Positions 10,342-19,734 are shown, counted from the stretch's first letter. The stretch: 64,000 nt of DNA from Diplonema papillatum (GCA_030068145.1 JAPJBO010000610.1:62001-126000), one strand, 5' to 3'. Made by a program: numbers and translations. The notes: a model not told the origin generated them from the letters alone.

Positions 10342-10822
10342 GTGAAGCCGGATTCTAGGCAGGGCGCACTTGCACACCGCACATTCTAAGCGTGTGCCTG
10401 CCCACTGCTGGCGCTGCGCACATGGGGCTAACTGTGACCCCCGAGAGCATTCTTCGGCTTCAAGAGGACCCGCTGGTGGCTATCTACGGCGGAACACAGC
10501 CGATCTTGTCGTTTTGAAGTCTGGGTTTCCCGCTGGAGGCCAGAAAGTGTTTGACTAGCTTGAGTAGTGGCGAGGCCCGAAAATGAGCCCATTTTGGGGA
10601 CTCTCCCCCTCGCGCTCCAGGGGCCTACCTGGGCCTACCTGGGCCCACCTGGGCCTATTCGTTGGCCTTCGGAGACCCCTTTACCTCGACTCAGCCCGCC
10701 AAAAACCGTTTGGGAACCGTTTTGGGCCACACAGGTGGGGGTTCGGGGCCAGTATGGGGTGACATCAAAAAAAGTTTTATTGGTGCAAAGGGGGGGGGGG
10801 GGGGGTTTGGCATCGTACCATA
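10342..10822 (-). repeat. Right terminal inverted repeat of the 3.0-kb transposon
   Basis: Inverted copy of 7834-8320, with GGGCCTACCTGGGCC-type subterminal repeats at 10619-10658. It differs from the left arm by scattered substitutions and small indels. Confidence 0.85.
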
Positions 10823-10823
10823 T

Positions 10824-10945
10824 GTTGGACCGGACAAAATGGTCCAATTGTTTTGGTCGTCCGCGGTCCAACCTTTGTCCGGTCCAACATATTTTCGGTC
10901 CGACATATTTTCGGTCCAACATATTTCCGGTCCAACTTTCTTCTG
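10824..10945 (+). repeat. GGTCCAACATATTTTC mini-array with compound palindrome
   Basis: Contains GGACCGGACAAAATGGTCC as at 7242, then three ~21-bp units CGGTCC(A/G)ACATATTT(T/C). It sits exactly at the outer edge of the right TIR. Confidence 0.75.
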
Positions 10946-12249
10946 CTTATGGTATGGAAGATCCACGGGGGGTTTCGAGGGCTGAAGGATTCTGGTCACA
11001 CGAGGGTGCTAGGGAAAGTTGTTTGGGCTGTTGCCGTGAGATTAGTACTTCTTGGGGTTTGGTGGTTGCTTGGTCGGGTCGGGGTGTTGGGAACGAACGC
11101 GGTGCCTACTGCTTCATTTTATCGTTGATTATTGGGGTGTTGCTGCCGCTGCCGTGCTTGCGTTCACCTTCTTCCTATGCTTGTAGGGCCCATGTTGCCC
11201 ATTCAGCGCACTTGTCTCCCGGGCAGCTGGCACGCGTAGAGCCACACTCCGGATTACCGCGTGGTTCCCTTCGCATAGGCGTCCAGGGCCTGCATTCGGG
11301 TGGGTGCCCGAACACCGGCCTTTGGTCCGCCTCCGGCTGAAACCATCTAGAGCGCTGTGTCGCCCCCTGTCAGAATGTGTTGAGAGGTGGCCTTTTCGTT
11401 GCACCCTCCTAAACCACATATCTCCGTTGTGCCGTTGTGTAGAATCGATTGCCTCACTAGCGCACTGCTCCGCTGGACCTCCGGAGTTGCTGCTCTGTGG
11501 CGCGTTTAGTCGCTCTCTGATGCTCGAGGGTCCCCCGTGCAAACCTGCCGATCTCTTCCATCTGCACTAGGCCGGCGGCATCTTGGGCGCATACATATTG
11601 ATCCACATCAAAGACGCTTCGTCCGTTCAGCACTCTTCCTGCTGCCTCGTCCGCTTTTTCATGTTTACGAAACCTCACAAATTCTGACTATTATGGTCGA
11701 GCCCGAGTGTTACATTGATGGGCTGTGTGGAACTCCTCACTGCGGCAACAACAATGTCAAGATCCCTGCTTGGGCAAAGCCTCCGTGCCGAAGCGTGTCG
11801 GGAAATGGTAGGCATGCTCGGACCGACTGGAAGTATTCGCAACAGTCAGGCGGCCGCTTCTGCCCAGGGTTCCCCGCTCCCCGCTCACGTCGCCATTGTA
11901 GAGTGTGTTTCACTGTTGTGAATTTGGCACGACACCACTCACAGTGCGTCTCTCTTGCCTCCGTTTCTTCTCATTTTGTAGACGCTTTTCCTCGGCAGCT
12001 GTCAACTAGCTCAACAAAAGTCTCAGGGTAAAGGGGCTGGACAGTGCGTACAGTTCCAGTTGGGTGCGCGCTGCTCCTCTCATCCTTTTTCAACGGCGCC
12101 GCTGTCTATCAGGGGAGATGATTCCCATCAAGGCCCCCAACAACCCTGCCCAACTCAGTCCGAGGGGTAGTGCACATCGACCAAACCTCCCCAGTTTTCG
12201 ATCTCACAATTTTTCACGCAAAACCCCCTATAAATCACTGTTTTGGACT
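10946..12249. other. Interior flank of the 5.8-kb segment, no gene recognised
   Basis: Open frames occur on both strands (for example 11537-12031 on plus and 11457-11678 on minus), but none has recognisable motifs or clear splice boundaries. A decayed gene cannot be excluded. Confidence 0.4.
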
Positions 12250-12431
12250 GAAAAACACCTGAATTCACTTGTAATTTTTACTAGTGCACTAGTAAAATTT
12301 ACAAGTGCACTAGGAAAATTTACTAGTGCATTTGTAAATTTTACTAGTAAAAGTGTAAATTTTACTAGTAAAAATTTTTACTAGTAAATTTACTAGTAAA
12401 AGGGTCATTTTACAAGTTTACTACTGCACCG
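12250..12431 (-). repeat. Right inverted array (ACTAGTAAATTT/TTTACAAGTG)
   Basis: Reverse-complement partner of 6609-6760, ending TTTACTACTGCACC. It contains about ten copies of TTTACTAGTA/TTTACAAGTG variants. Confidence 0.8.
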
Positions 12432-12780
12432 TGTACCCTGAGGGCCCCCAACGACTTTGCAAGGGACCCCCCCCCAGGGTGCGCACTAAGGGACGTTGCC
12501 CCCGTTGCACGTTGCACCCCCCTTTTGCGGGGGGGAAAGCCAAGGAAAGTTTGTGCCGAAGGGCTTCACCAAAATCTACCAGATATCAGTGGCGGAGACG
12601 TGACTACTCGCCAAGACAAGGCTTCGTCTGAAGGATTGCTGCCTGCTGGGTTCTATGGCGGCGGAAATGCGTGACGTTGACGGGCGTCACCAGCATCAAC
12701 AGATGTACTCACGTACAGGTACGGAGACGTGACCTTTCATCAAAATGTCAGACGAGGCTTCTGAAAAAGCTGCCACTGGG
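12432..12780. other. Downstream flank of the RING gene, with partial duplication
   Basis: About 12590-12690 is a diverged duplicate of about 12718-12815 (shared CGGAGACGTGAC, GAGGCTTC(T/G)(G)TCTGA-like, CTGGGTT(C/A)TATGGCGGCG and GTGCGTGACG blocks). It therefore includes a short piece of the RING gene 3' end. No other gene seen. Confidence 0.55.
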
Positions 12781-13575
12781 TTATATGGCGGCGTGCAAGC
12801 CGAGGAAGTGCGTGACGATGGGCTCCGCGAGGTCGGGCGAGACATGCCCCGCGTTGCGAGGATCCCACGTTGACCACTTCTGCTTGATGATGGCCCACAG
12901 GTCGTCCTCCGCCCGCGGGACGAAGCCGGAGAGGGCGGCACGAAGCTCGTCGGGGGTCGCGTGGCCAGTGCTCTCGTAGTTGATGACGCGGAACCATTCC
13001 CTCGGGTGTCTGTCAGCCCGGGGCACCTGCACAATATGCGCGAATTCAGACCGGCAGATCGGGCAAGCTTTCGTGGACATGGCGGCTGCACAGGAGTAGT
13101 GCACGTAATGCCGACATGACCGGCTGCCAAACTCCATCACGAACGCACCGAGCTGCTTGGCGCAGAGCGGGTCTAAGCAGACGCAGCACTCGGCGAGGCG
13201 GGCACGGCGCACATCGCATGCGTCACGGGCCCAGATCAGCCCGTCGATGTCGACGTCGATTCGGGTTTTTCGCGTGGCGACGATGGTACAGTCCACCCAC
13301 ACGCCGTCGACCTGCGCCTCCGCCTCGTCGCCGGGGCACCAGAGCACCGCCGTCGTTGGCAGGCCTTCGCTGCTGCCGCGGCTGTCGCCGGAGGGCGACC
13401 GCACGTTCGACCGGCCCCCAGGCGACGCTGTCGAGCGTCCATCGCTCTCGGCAGCCAGCGTCCCCAGGGCGCCGAGGGCGGGCGGCGGGGAACCGCAAGC
13501 CGCGCACGCGGCGTTCACCTCCGTGTTGTCGAGCGTGCACTTTTGGCATACCCAGCGGCGGCGCTCGCGGGGTGC
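12781..13575 (-). CDS. RanBP2-type zinc finger + RING-H2 + EF-hand-like protein, terminal exon
   Basis: The last exon (about 264 codons) starts after an intron ending CACATCAG and stops at TAA (12781-12783). Order from the N-terminal side: a RanBP2/NZF zinc finger with W-x-C-x2-C-x3-N-x6-C-x2-C (WVCQKC...NAACAAC), a family often binding ubiquitin or RNA; a Ser/Pro linker; a Tudor/SH3-like segment (PGDEAEAQVDGVWVDCTIV); a RING-H2 finger with CCVC, SCRHYVHYSC and CPICRSEF, expected to recruit an E2 enzyme; and two EF-hand-like loops (NYESTGHATPDE; DPRNAGHVSPDL, which lacks the final Glu). The likely role is a cytosolic or nuclear E3 ubiquitin ligase. Upstream exons are not identified; the region beyond 13575 is full of partial copies of this exon's 5' end. 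GC is much higher than in the flanks, as in the other exons here. Confidence 0.8.
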   Translation of the reverse strand, partial: APRERRRWVCQKCTLDNTEVNAACAACGSPPPALGALGTLAAESDGRSTASPGGRSNVRSPSGDSRGSSEGLPTTAVLWCPGDEAEAQVDGVWVDCTIVATRKTRIDVDIDGLIWARDACDVRRARLAECCVCLDPLCAKQLGAFVMEFGSRSCRHYVHYSCAAAMSTKACPICRSEFAHIVQVPRADRHPREWFRVINYESTGHATPDELRAALSGFVPRAEDDLWAIIKQKWSTWDPRNAGHVSPDLAEPIVTHFLGLHAAI

Positions 13576-13589
13576 CTGATGTGGTGGAG

Positions 13590-14960
13590 GGTAGGATATG
13601 TAGCTGGAGCACTGTTCATTTTGGAGAGAATCTTAGTTCAATGCTAAACAGAACACGTGCTAGCATCAAGTCTTCTTCAAGAAAATACCCACCTGGTGTG
13701 GAGGGAGGTAGAATATAGACGGAGCACTCATTTTGAGGTGAAGGTAGTATAATAGTTTAACGGAACACTGCCTTATGCGTGTTTGATGCCAGCATCAAGT
13801 CCTTCTTTCGAAGAAGATGGCAGAGAGGCCGCCTCGTCGCCGAGGCACCAGAGCACCGCCGTCGTCGGCAGGCCTTCGCTGCTGCCGCGGCTGTCGCCGG
13901 AGGGCGACCGAACGTTCGACCGGCCCCCAGGCGACGCTGTCGAGCGCCCGTCACTCTCGGCAGCCAGCGTCCCCAGGGCGCCGAGGGCGGGCGGCGGGGA
14001 ACCGCAAGCCGCGCACGCAGCGTTCACCTCCGTGTTGTCGAGCGTGCACTTTTGGCATACCCAGCGGCGGCGCTCGCGGGGTGCCTGATGTAGTGGGGGG
14101 TAGAATACAGGAGAAGCATAATAGACGGAGCAATGACCACTATGTGTGTCGTTTTGAGGGTACTGAGTTTAGACGTTCAGAGCGTGCACATGCAAGTTTG
14201 AGGCTAGCATCAAGTCTTCTTTGAAAAACATGGTCAAACGTGCACTTTTGGCACACCTAATGTGGTAGAAAGTAGAATATGCAGTGAGAGTAGAATATAC
14301 ACGTCATCTTGAGGGGGAATATTAAGATGTTTTGGACACGACACTGCCCGCTGTATGCATGCTTGATGTTTGCATCGTGTCCTTCTTTCGAAGAAGAAGG
14401 CAGGGAGGGGGCGTACGCCTCCGCCTCGTCGCCGGGGCACCAGAGCACCGGTGTGTGTAGCACCGGTGTGTGTAGGTTTGAGAGTAAAAACTGAGTTTAG
14501 ACGTGCAGGGCCTGCACATGCAGGTTTGAGGCTAGCATCAAGTCTTCTTCGAAAGACCGAAAGACATGGTAGTCGAGCGTGCAATTTTTGCACACCTGAT
14601 GTGGTACAGAGTAGAATATACAGTAAGAGTAGAATATAAACGGTTTCCTCCTGAGCACTGTCCATTTTGGGGGAAGTCTTAGTTCAATGCTTAAACAGAA
14701 CGCTTGCTAGCATCAAGTCTGCTTCGAAGAAAATACCCAGCGGCGGCGCTCGCGGGGTGTTGAATGTGGTGAAGGGTAGACTACAGGAGAGTAGAATAGA
14801 CGGAGCAATCACTACCACGTGTGTCGTTTTGAGGGGAAAAACTGGGTTTAGACGTTTAGAGCTTGCTGAGGGTAGCAGCAAGTCGTCTTCGAAGCAATGT
14901 GTACACTTTTGAGACACCCAGCGGCGCGCCCGGGGTAGGAAAGGGTAGAAAACGACGACG
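13590..14960 (-). repeat. Cluster of intron/exon-junction copies and family L insertions
   Basis: Seven or so units of about 100-250 bp. Each joins a piece of the RING gene's acceptor region (CTACCACATCAG plus zinc-finger codons) to a family L element ending GATGCTAGCATCAAGTCTTC and TTCGAAGAA. Zinc-finger 5' ends are seen at about 14234-14265, 14572-14606, 14732-14770 and 14898-14940 besides the larger copy at 13831-14084. A micro-copy of exon sequence (CCTCGTCGCCGGGGCACC) lies at about 14423-14445. None can encode a full finger. Confidence 0.75.
13831..14084 (-). pseudogene. Duplicated 5' part of the RING gene exon
   Basis: Near-identical to 13321-13575 (offset 509-510 bp), including the acceptor and the whole RanBP2-type zinc finger. 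It breaks off inside the Tudor-like segment after CTCGTCGCCGAGG and runs into family L sequence, so RING and EF-hand parts are absent. It could be an untranslated relic or an alternative exon contributing a second zinc finger; the lack of a visible donor favours a relic. Confidence 0.75.
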
Positions 14961-16099
14961 AAGTATTACCGATTTTGGGGGAGATGCTTATTATCATGTT
15001 AAGCCGATTGGCGCTCTGGAATCGGACGATTTACCCACGGAAGGCGGGGAAACAGAAACTGGTGTCGGTGGTTGGGTCACCACCCACCGTTCGCGGGCTT
15101 CGCTACTTCACTGCCCCCGGCTCTCCCCGGCCTTCGTCGTCCCGGGGGCATTCCTTCGAGGAGTGTACTACTGTGCAGTCTTGGGCCCCCCGCGTTCTAC
15201 AAGTTTTTTTGTGGATCCTGTTTTTAGAGTGAAAGTTTTTGTGGGGTTTTTTGTCGGGTGCCGAGGACAAACGCTAAAAACGAAGAGAGAGAGAGAGAGA
15301 GAGAGAACACATAAAACAAGTCAAAGGGTGTGGGCCTAGAGTTTTCGTTGACCGCACTCCCCTGAGCCCAAACCCTGGACGTGGTTTCAGGTGGAAAATT
15401 TGGCAAATGATCATGATCAGAAGGTCCTACTTTGGGCGGTTCAGTTTCCTCACACATGGCATGTGGCTAAAAAGGAAAACCCCCTCGCCTCACAAGTCAA
15501 ACGGAGACTTCAAAAAACCGACCGCTTACTACAAGAAACAGTCTAGAAAGGAGAGGACAGAAAAGAGAGGCCCGCACACCTCTTCTGCGGGAGTGGCGGT
15601 CGTCCGCGCAAGGTCTGCTGATACACCACATCCCATTTCTCCAAGCGTCCCAGCTCTCGACTCCGAACTGTCTCTGACACGACGATACGTCGGTGAGTCA
15701 CGCCACTACCACCCGCTCCCCGTTAAGGAAGTTACCGGCACCCTCCTTGCGATGTACCGCTTCCAGACACAGAGGCCTTGAAACCCTCGCCAGCACGAAG
15801 CCAGTAGTTGTGCCCACACACACACGCACCTTCACGCCACGAGCGCCAATTTTGGATGCGTTCTGATCCGGAGCGAGTCCCTCGTTTCAATTTATTGTTG
15901 CGTTGCTTCTCCCTGGCGACAGCTCCAGTGCCAGACTAGCCCCACCCCCCAGGAGGTGGTCACGTCTTTTTTTTGGCAGGTTCTACTCCGTTCAGACGGC
16001 CGCTTTGGGTATGCCGAATCCGATTGCTTTTTTTCCTTTGTGTTGAATTCGTTGTTTTTTTTTTGTTTTTTTCCCCGACCCGGGTTTTTTTTTGTGGAT
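14961..16099. other. Gene-free; dispersed repeats
   Basis: About 15065-15145 is an inverted relative of 36635-36720 (TTCGCGGGCTTCG.TACTTCA). About 15176-15215 (CTTGGGCCCCCCGCGTTCTA) recurs near 54237 and 58250. A (GA)n tract lies near 15284-15305. About 15390-15475 (ATGATCATGATCAGAAGGTC, GTTTCCTCACACATGGCATG) recurs near 49015 (inverted) and 49870. No gene seen. Confidence 0.55.
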
Positions 16100-16270
16100 C
16101 CTTTTTTAGAGTTAAAGTTCGCTTGAAAGAAACGGGGTTTGAGTGTCTGCGTGTGACCGTTGATAAATGGGGTCTCTTAGAGCAAGAAAGGGCTATATGG
16201 TTACGGGTTGCATATTTGGTGCACGCTATGTATGGCTAGCTATGTCCGGGACTGTTTGTGACCGACACCA
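16100..16270 (+). repeat. Family B copy
   Basis: TTTTAGAGTTAAAGTTCGCTT start, GCAAGAAAGGGCTATATGG middle, GTTTGTGACCGACACCAAGT end. Confidence 0.75.
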
Positions 16271-16309
16271 AGTGTAAATTTTGTTGCATTATATATATAG
16301 TGTGGTTCT

Positions 16310-16630
16310 TTTTAAGATGGATTGTGTCTGCGCCCTGGGAACCGGCTGTGAGCCGAAACTCGACGCCGGTCTCTCCGGACTGCACCACAGGAGAGAGCTT
16401 CGCGGCGGATCACAAAGCACCCGCCCTGCACGAGGCACGTGCCCAAGACCCGTGCACGGCTACCGTAGCACCCTCCATGTTTGCACTTTCCTCGGATGCT
16501 ACGGTCAGGAAGGGGCTTCAAAGTATTGGGAATACACGTTCCCCTTCCCCTCGTTTTGTGTGTGGGGTTTACCATCGGGCAACTGCGCCGCAGCAGCCGC
16601 AGATACGTCCTTCGCCCTTGGCTCACTTTA
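16310..16630 (+). repeat. Dispersed repeat family F, copy 1
   Basis: About 320 bp strongly similar to 50735-51195 (shared GAACCGGCTGTGAGCCGAAA, CTGCACGAGGCACG, GACCCGTGCACGGCTACCGT and CAGATACGTCCTTCGCCCTT). Copy 2 carries an extra module N between CTCTCCG and CAGGAGAGA; this copy lacks it. Frames are not conserved. Confidence 0.8.
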
Positions 16631-16649
16631 AATTTGTTGCATTATTGTG

Positions 16650-17425
16650 ATTGTCAGGCCTTCGACTACCCTGAGCAACGCACTATGCACATTCCGTGTC
16701 TACGTTACAGCAGATGGAACGCATTTGTTCCGCCGCGGGGGCGGCCTACGAGTGGGTGTCGTTGTGGCCTTCGACTACCCTGAGCAACGCACTATGCACA
16801 CTCCGTGTCTACGTTACAGCAGATGGAACGCGTTTGTTCCGCCGCGGGGGCGGCCTACGAGTGGGTGTCGTTGTGGCCTTCGACTACCCTGAGCAACGCA
16901 CTATGCACACTCCGTGTCTACGTTACAGCAGATGGAACGCGTTTGTTCCGCCGCGGGGGCGGCCTACGAGTGGGTGTCGTTGTGGCCTTCGACTACCCTG
17001 AGCAACGCACTATGCACACTCCGTGTCTACGTTACAGCAGATGGAACGCGTTTGTTCCGCCGCGGGGGCGGCCTACGAGTGGGTGTCGTTGTGGCCTTCG
17101 ACTACCCTGAGCAACGCACTATGCACACTCCGTGTCTACGTTACAGCAGATGGAACGCGTTTGTTCCGCCGCGGGGGCGGCCTACGAGTGGGTGTCGTTG
17201 TGGCCTTCGACTACCCTGAGCAACGCACTATGCACACTCCGTGTCTACGTTACAGCAGATGGAACGCGTTTGTTCCGCCGCGGGGGCGGCCTACGAGTGG
17301 GTGTCGTTGTGGCCTTCGACTACCCTGAGCAACGCACTATGCACACTCCGTGTCTACGTCACAGCAGATGGAACGCGTTTGTTCCGCCGCGGGGGCGGCC
17401 TACGAGTGGGTGTCGTTGTGGTATG
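16650..17425 (+). repeat. 109-bp minisatellite, seven units
   Basis: Unit of 109 bp starting at GGCCTTCGACTACCCTGAGC and including ACAGCAGATGGAACGCGTTT and CGCCGCGGGGGCGGCCTACG. The first unit (CATTCCGTG) is slightly diverged; later units are nearly identical. The unit head is family K, found singly at 38330, 43845 and 60848. Overlapping open frames are artefacts of the repeat. Confidence 0.95.
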
Positions 17426-17890
17426 GTCCTTTGACAGAGTGAGCCGATGCCTCTCATCTCACCTTTAAAACACGGCTGAGTCACGCATGCTCTTGACAGA
17501 CGCTAGCGTCCGACATTTCGCACGCGCGTCGCAGTCGTTGGGTGGTATTGACAAGGGGTTTCATCGGACACTCGGATGAGCTTCGTTACTTCACTGCCGC
17601 AGGTTCCCCCCTGCCCTGGGAGGTCCGCTTGGCTGCCTTCGGGTTGCGTTTCCGCGTTGGTGTTGTTGCTTCGCTTTTGGACTCCTTCTTCGACTTCGCA
17701 CGGTCCCAACGTCCTGGTCTGCCCTTGGTGCACGTCTTGCGCTCAGTCTGCGCAGTTCGTCTCTCCTGCTTGACCTCGTGCTTCCATCGAGCCTGCTTGC
17801 GCTCCCATCCCGACGGGTAGTGCGTCTGCGGTCGAAAACTGCCATTCAGTGTTGCAGCTTTGCGGAGCCCAGCCTGCCGAGTGGGTGTCG
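17423..17890. mobile_element. Insertion between 109-bp units, related to 421-650
   Basis: Starts right after GTGTCGTTGTGG and ends right before another GAGTGGGTGTCGTTGTGG followed by a 109-bp unit, so it appears to sit inside the array. Its first ~215 bp are the reverse complement of 440-655. The remaining ~250 bp are absent from that shorter copy. Target duplication cannot be separated from array periodicity. Confidence 0.6.
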
Positions 17891-18005
17891 TTGTGGCCTT
17901 CGACTACCCTGAGCAACGCACTATGCACACTCCGTGTCTACGTTACAGCAGATGGAACGCGTTTGTTCCGCCGCGGGGGCGGCCTACGAGTAGGTGTCGT
18001 TGTGG
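17884..18005 (+). repeat. Solitary 109-bp unit beyond the insertion
   Basis: One nearly perfect unit continuing the array phase after the insertion at 17423-17890. Confidence 0.85.
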
Positions 18006-18170
18006 CCTCCCGGCCGGAGCCATCGTTGGATGACTCCTCGCTCGCATCTTCGCGTTTGCGTCGGTTCGCGCGCCGGGTGGACGCAGCCAAGGGACTGCGT
18101 TGCATTGCTGCGGGGTCGCTGGTCCGGAGTTGCGGCGTCGGCGGCAGAGTGCGCCGGCGCCGCCGCGCTG
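18006..18170 (-). pseudogene. Exon-like GC-rich fragment (paralogue of 18650-18840)
   Basis: Read on minus, one frame gives ANRRKREDASEESSNDGSG. The island at 18650-18840 gives HRRKRGETSEESSGSG in the equivalent place. Two GC-rich islands with a shared basic-then-phosphoacceptor motif suggest duplicated exon pieces of an unidentified protein. Neither has clear splice sites on both sides. The fragment runs into family L at 18170. Confidence 0.4.
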
Positions 18171-18260
18171 GGGAAAACTTAGTTTAATGTTTAGGCAGGA
18201 CACTGCCTCTCATGCATGTTTGATGCTAGCATCAAGTCTTCTTCGAAGAGAGTGTAAAAT
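18170..18260 (+). repeat. Family L copy with twin palindromes
   Basis: GGGGAAAACTTAGTTTAATG head, then GATGCTAGCATC (perfect palindrome) directly followed by AAGTCTTCTTCGAAGA (TTCTTCGAAGAA palindrome). Confidence 0.7.
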
Positions 18261-18649
18261 AGAAAAGGGAAAAAGGAAAAGGGTAAAGGGGTCACGGGGA
18301 GTGTAAGACTCCGCAGGTAGGGTATGAAACCTTGAGGGACTAGTCCTCTTTATTCTTTTCCACCGCGGTGTTGTGTGCACCTCGTCCTTCGTCTCGGGTT
18401 TCGCTCGTGAACGCAGACCAATCCAGAGTTAGAGCTCATCAGTGGGTCCTTTGGACGGGGACTTTCGGTCCTGTTCCGGTGCTATCACAACTTTCTGGTT
18501 TCATTGTTCGTCGCATCCTTCCTTCGTAAGTTAAAAAAAGGGGGGTCGGGTTTTGTTGTGGCTCGTAACCAACCGCCACGGGGCACTGCTTTCACTTAGT
18601 GAAAGTGTTTACGCCTTCTCAAGGGAGACGATGTAGTCGTTCGAGACGA
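18261..18649. other. Gene-free
   Basis: No gene seen; AG-rich tract near 18255-18300. Confidence 0.5.
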
Positions 18650-18840
18650 ACTTGCTGGCACATGTCTCCCATGCCGCGCTGGGGAGGGTGCGGGGTCCTC
18701 CGCACCACGCCGCCGCGGCGGCACCGCGCGATCGATCGTTGGTGAGTCTCCCAGGCCGGAGCCGGAGGATTCCTCGCTCGTCTCCCCGCGTTTACGTCGG
18801 TGCCCGCGTCGGGGCGCTCCTTCTCGGGTTAAGAGTTTTG
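18650..18840 (-). pseudogene. Exon-like GC-rich fragment
   Basis: Minus-strand frame with RRGHRRKRGETSEESSGSGL followed by Pro/Arg-rich sequence. Related to 18006-18170. Function unknown. Confidence 0.4.
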
Positions 18841-19207
18841 TTTGTGCGTGCCGGTTGATCGTTTTCCCACTTGTAGTTACCCTGTGTGTATTCAGGTAAG
18901 GAATTCTGATCAACCACCAAAACACGCTGCCTACGTCTTTTTAGCCTGCACAATTCATTGAAGGGCAACCCACAAGATTGTTAGTACTACGTACGTGTTC
19001 TGTCAAGCCGGGCTGCTAGGGAACCCCGATTATTTTATTTCGTTGTGTTCTTTGGTTGCAGGATACTAGCTTCGCTGGAGAATGAATGGAATGAGCAATG
19101 CTCAATCTAGGCAAGTCGCGGTACTCGCGATACAATGTTTGGTGTCGGGGATTCTCTGATTCGTCCATTTTGCTGCCATGCCAGTCTGTTCGGTTTGAGC
19201 GACGAGA
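18841..19207 (+). other. Region upstream of the 18S 5' end, partly dispersed repeat
   Basis: About 19000-19080 contains CGGGCTGCTAGGGAACCCCG and GCAGGATACTAGCTTCGCT, both of which recur near 48773-48835 and 49190-49215. The remainder up to 19207 could be a genuine external transcribed spacer, but no promoter is recognisable. Confidence 0.4.
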
Positions 19208-19700
19208 AACCTGGTTGATCCTGCCAGTAGTCGTATGCTTGTTTCGCTACGTCATGCAAGTCTCAGAGTAAATCCAGACGGCTCATTGAATCCGTGTACT
19301 CGCGAAGAACTGGCTGCGTGGAAGTGTCGCTAAGCAAATAGGTCAGACTTTCTGTTTGAGACCCCCTACGGGCCAGTCTCCACTCCTACATAAATACATA
19401 ATTATAATTACCACCAAAGCTCAGAATTCAGGTTCAAGGTGTGTGCGTCATGCCGCGAGAGAAAAGGTGAAATGGCAGAAATGAATGAGCCTTCCGGGAA
19501 AGATGTCGAACGACGGCCGACGCGTCATTCATTGACACTCGGGCTGATTGCACGAAACATCTTGTCGCGGAGCCAGGCATCCCACTTCGTTTAGGGTCCG
19601 GGCCGGCGGGACGCGCTTTTTGATTTCTACTTCACTTTGTTGTGCATCCATCAGGCTTTGATTGGCCCACCTGGGGTATCATCATGGATTTGAGGTCATG
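19208..19700 (+). rRNA. 18S rRNA gene 5' end, truncated
   Basis: AACCTGGTTGATCCTGCCAG is the canonical start of eukaryotic small-subunit rRNA, followed by TAGTCGTATGCTTG, GCAAGTCTCAGAGTAAA and ACGGCTCATTGAATC. The rest is divergent, with variable-region character, and no later core helices appear. The sequence is replaced at about 19735 by the 120-bp minisatellite. I infer a truncated copy and not a working rDNA unit. The 3' limit of homology is uncertain. Confidence 0.8.
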
Positions 19701-19734
19701 TGGCAAGTCTGCCAATCGTCGTCAGCCTCTCGTT

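Larger units (their letters stand above)
7834..10822 (+). mobile_element. ~3.0-kb DNA transposon with ~480-bp TIRs
   Basis: Sequence from 7834 (ATATGAGACGATGCC, then a C run and TTTGCACTAATAAAA) reappears inverted ending at 10822. The two arms stay alignable over about 480 bp, through GACGGGCTGAGTCGAGGTAA, GCCTCGCCACTACTC, CTTCTGGCCTCCAGCGGGAA and AGTGGGCAGGCACAC. Short subterminal GGGCCCAGGTG repeats occur in both arms (7998-8024 and 10619-10658). A single complete transposase gene lies between them. No clear target duplication is visible; the right edge abuts another repeat (GTTGGACCGGAC at 10824). I infer a complete, possibly autonomous, recently active element. Confidence 0.85.
6609..12431. 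mobile_element. 5.8-kb segment bounded by inverted iterated-motif termini
   Basis: The left end (6609-6745) begins GGTGCAGTAGTAAA and then repeats CACTAGTAAATTT, TTTACAAGTG and similar motifs, ending TTTCAGGTGTTTT. The right end (12250-12431), in reverse complement, begins GGTGCAGTAGTAAA, repeats the same motifs and ends TTCAGGTGTTTT. The arrangement is that of a TIR element of about 5.8 kb. The interior holds the nested 3.0-kb transposon and otherwise no recognised gene. No target duplication is visible. The alternative is two independent insertions in opposite orientation. Confidence 0.6.

Noticed and set aside
16300..16650. Family F as a coding exon
   Set aside because: GC-rich and open in places, but its two copies differ by frame-breaking indels and carry no conserved frame.
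16650..17430. CRISPR array
   Set aside because: Whole units repeat without unique spacers, in a eukaryotic context; the same holds for the other arrays.
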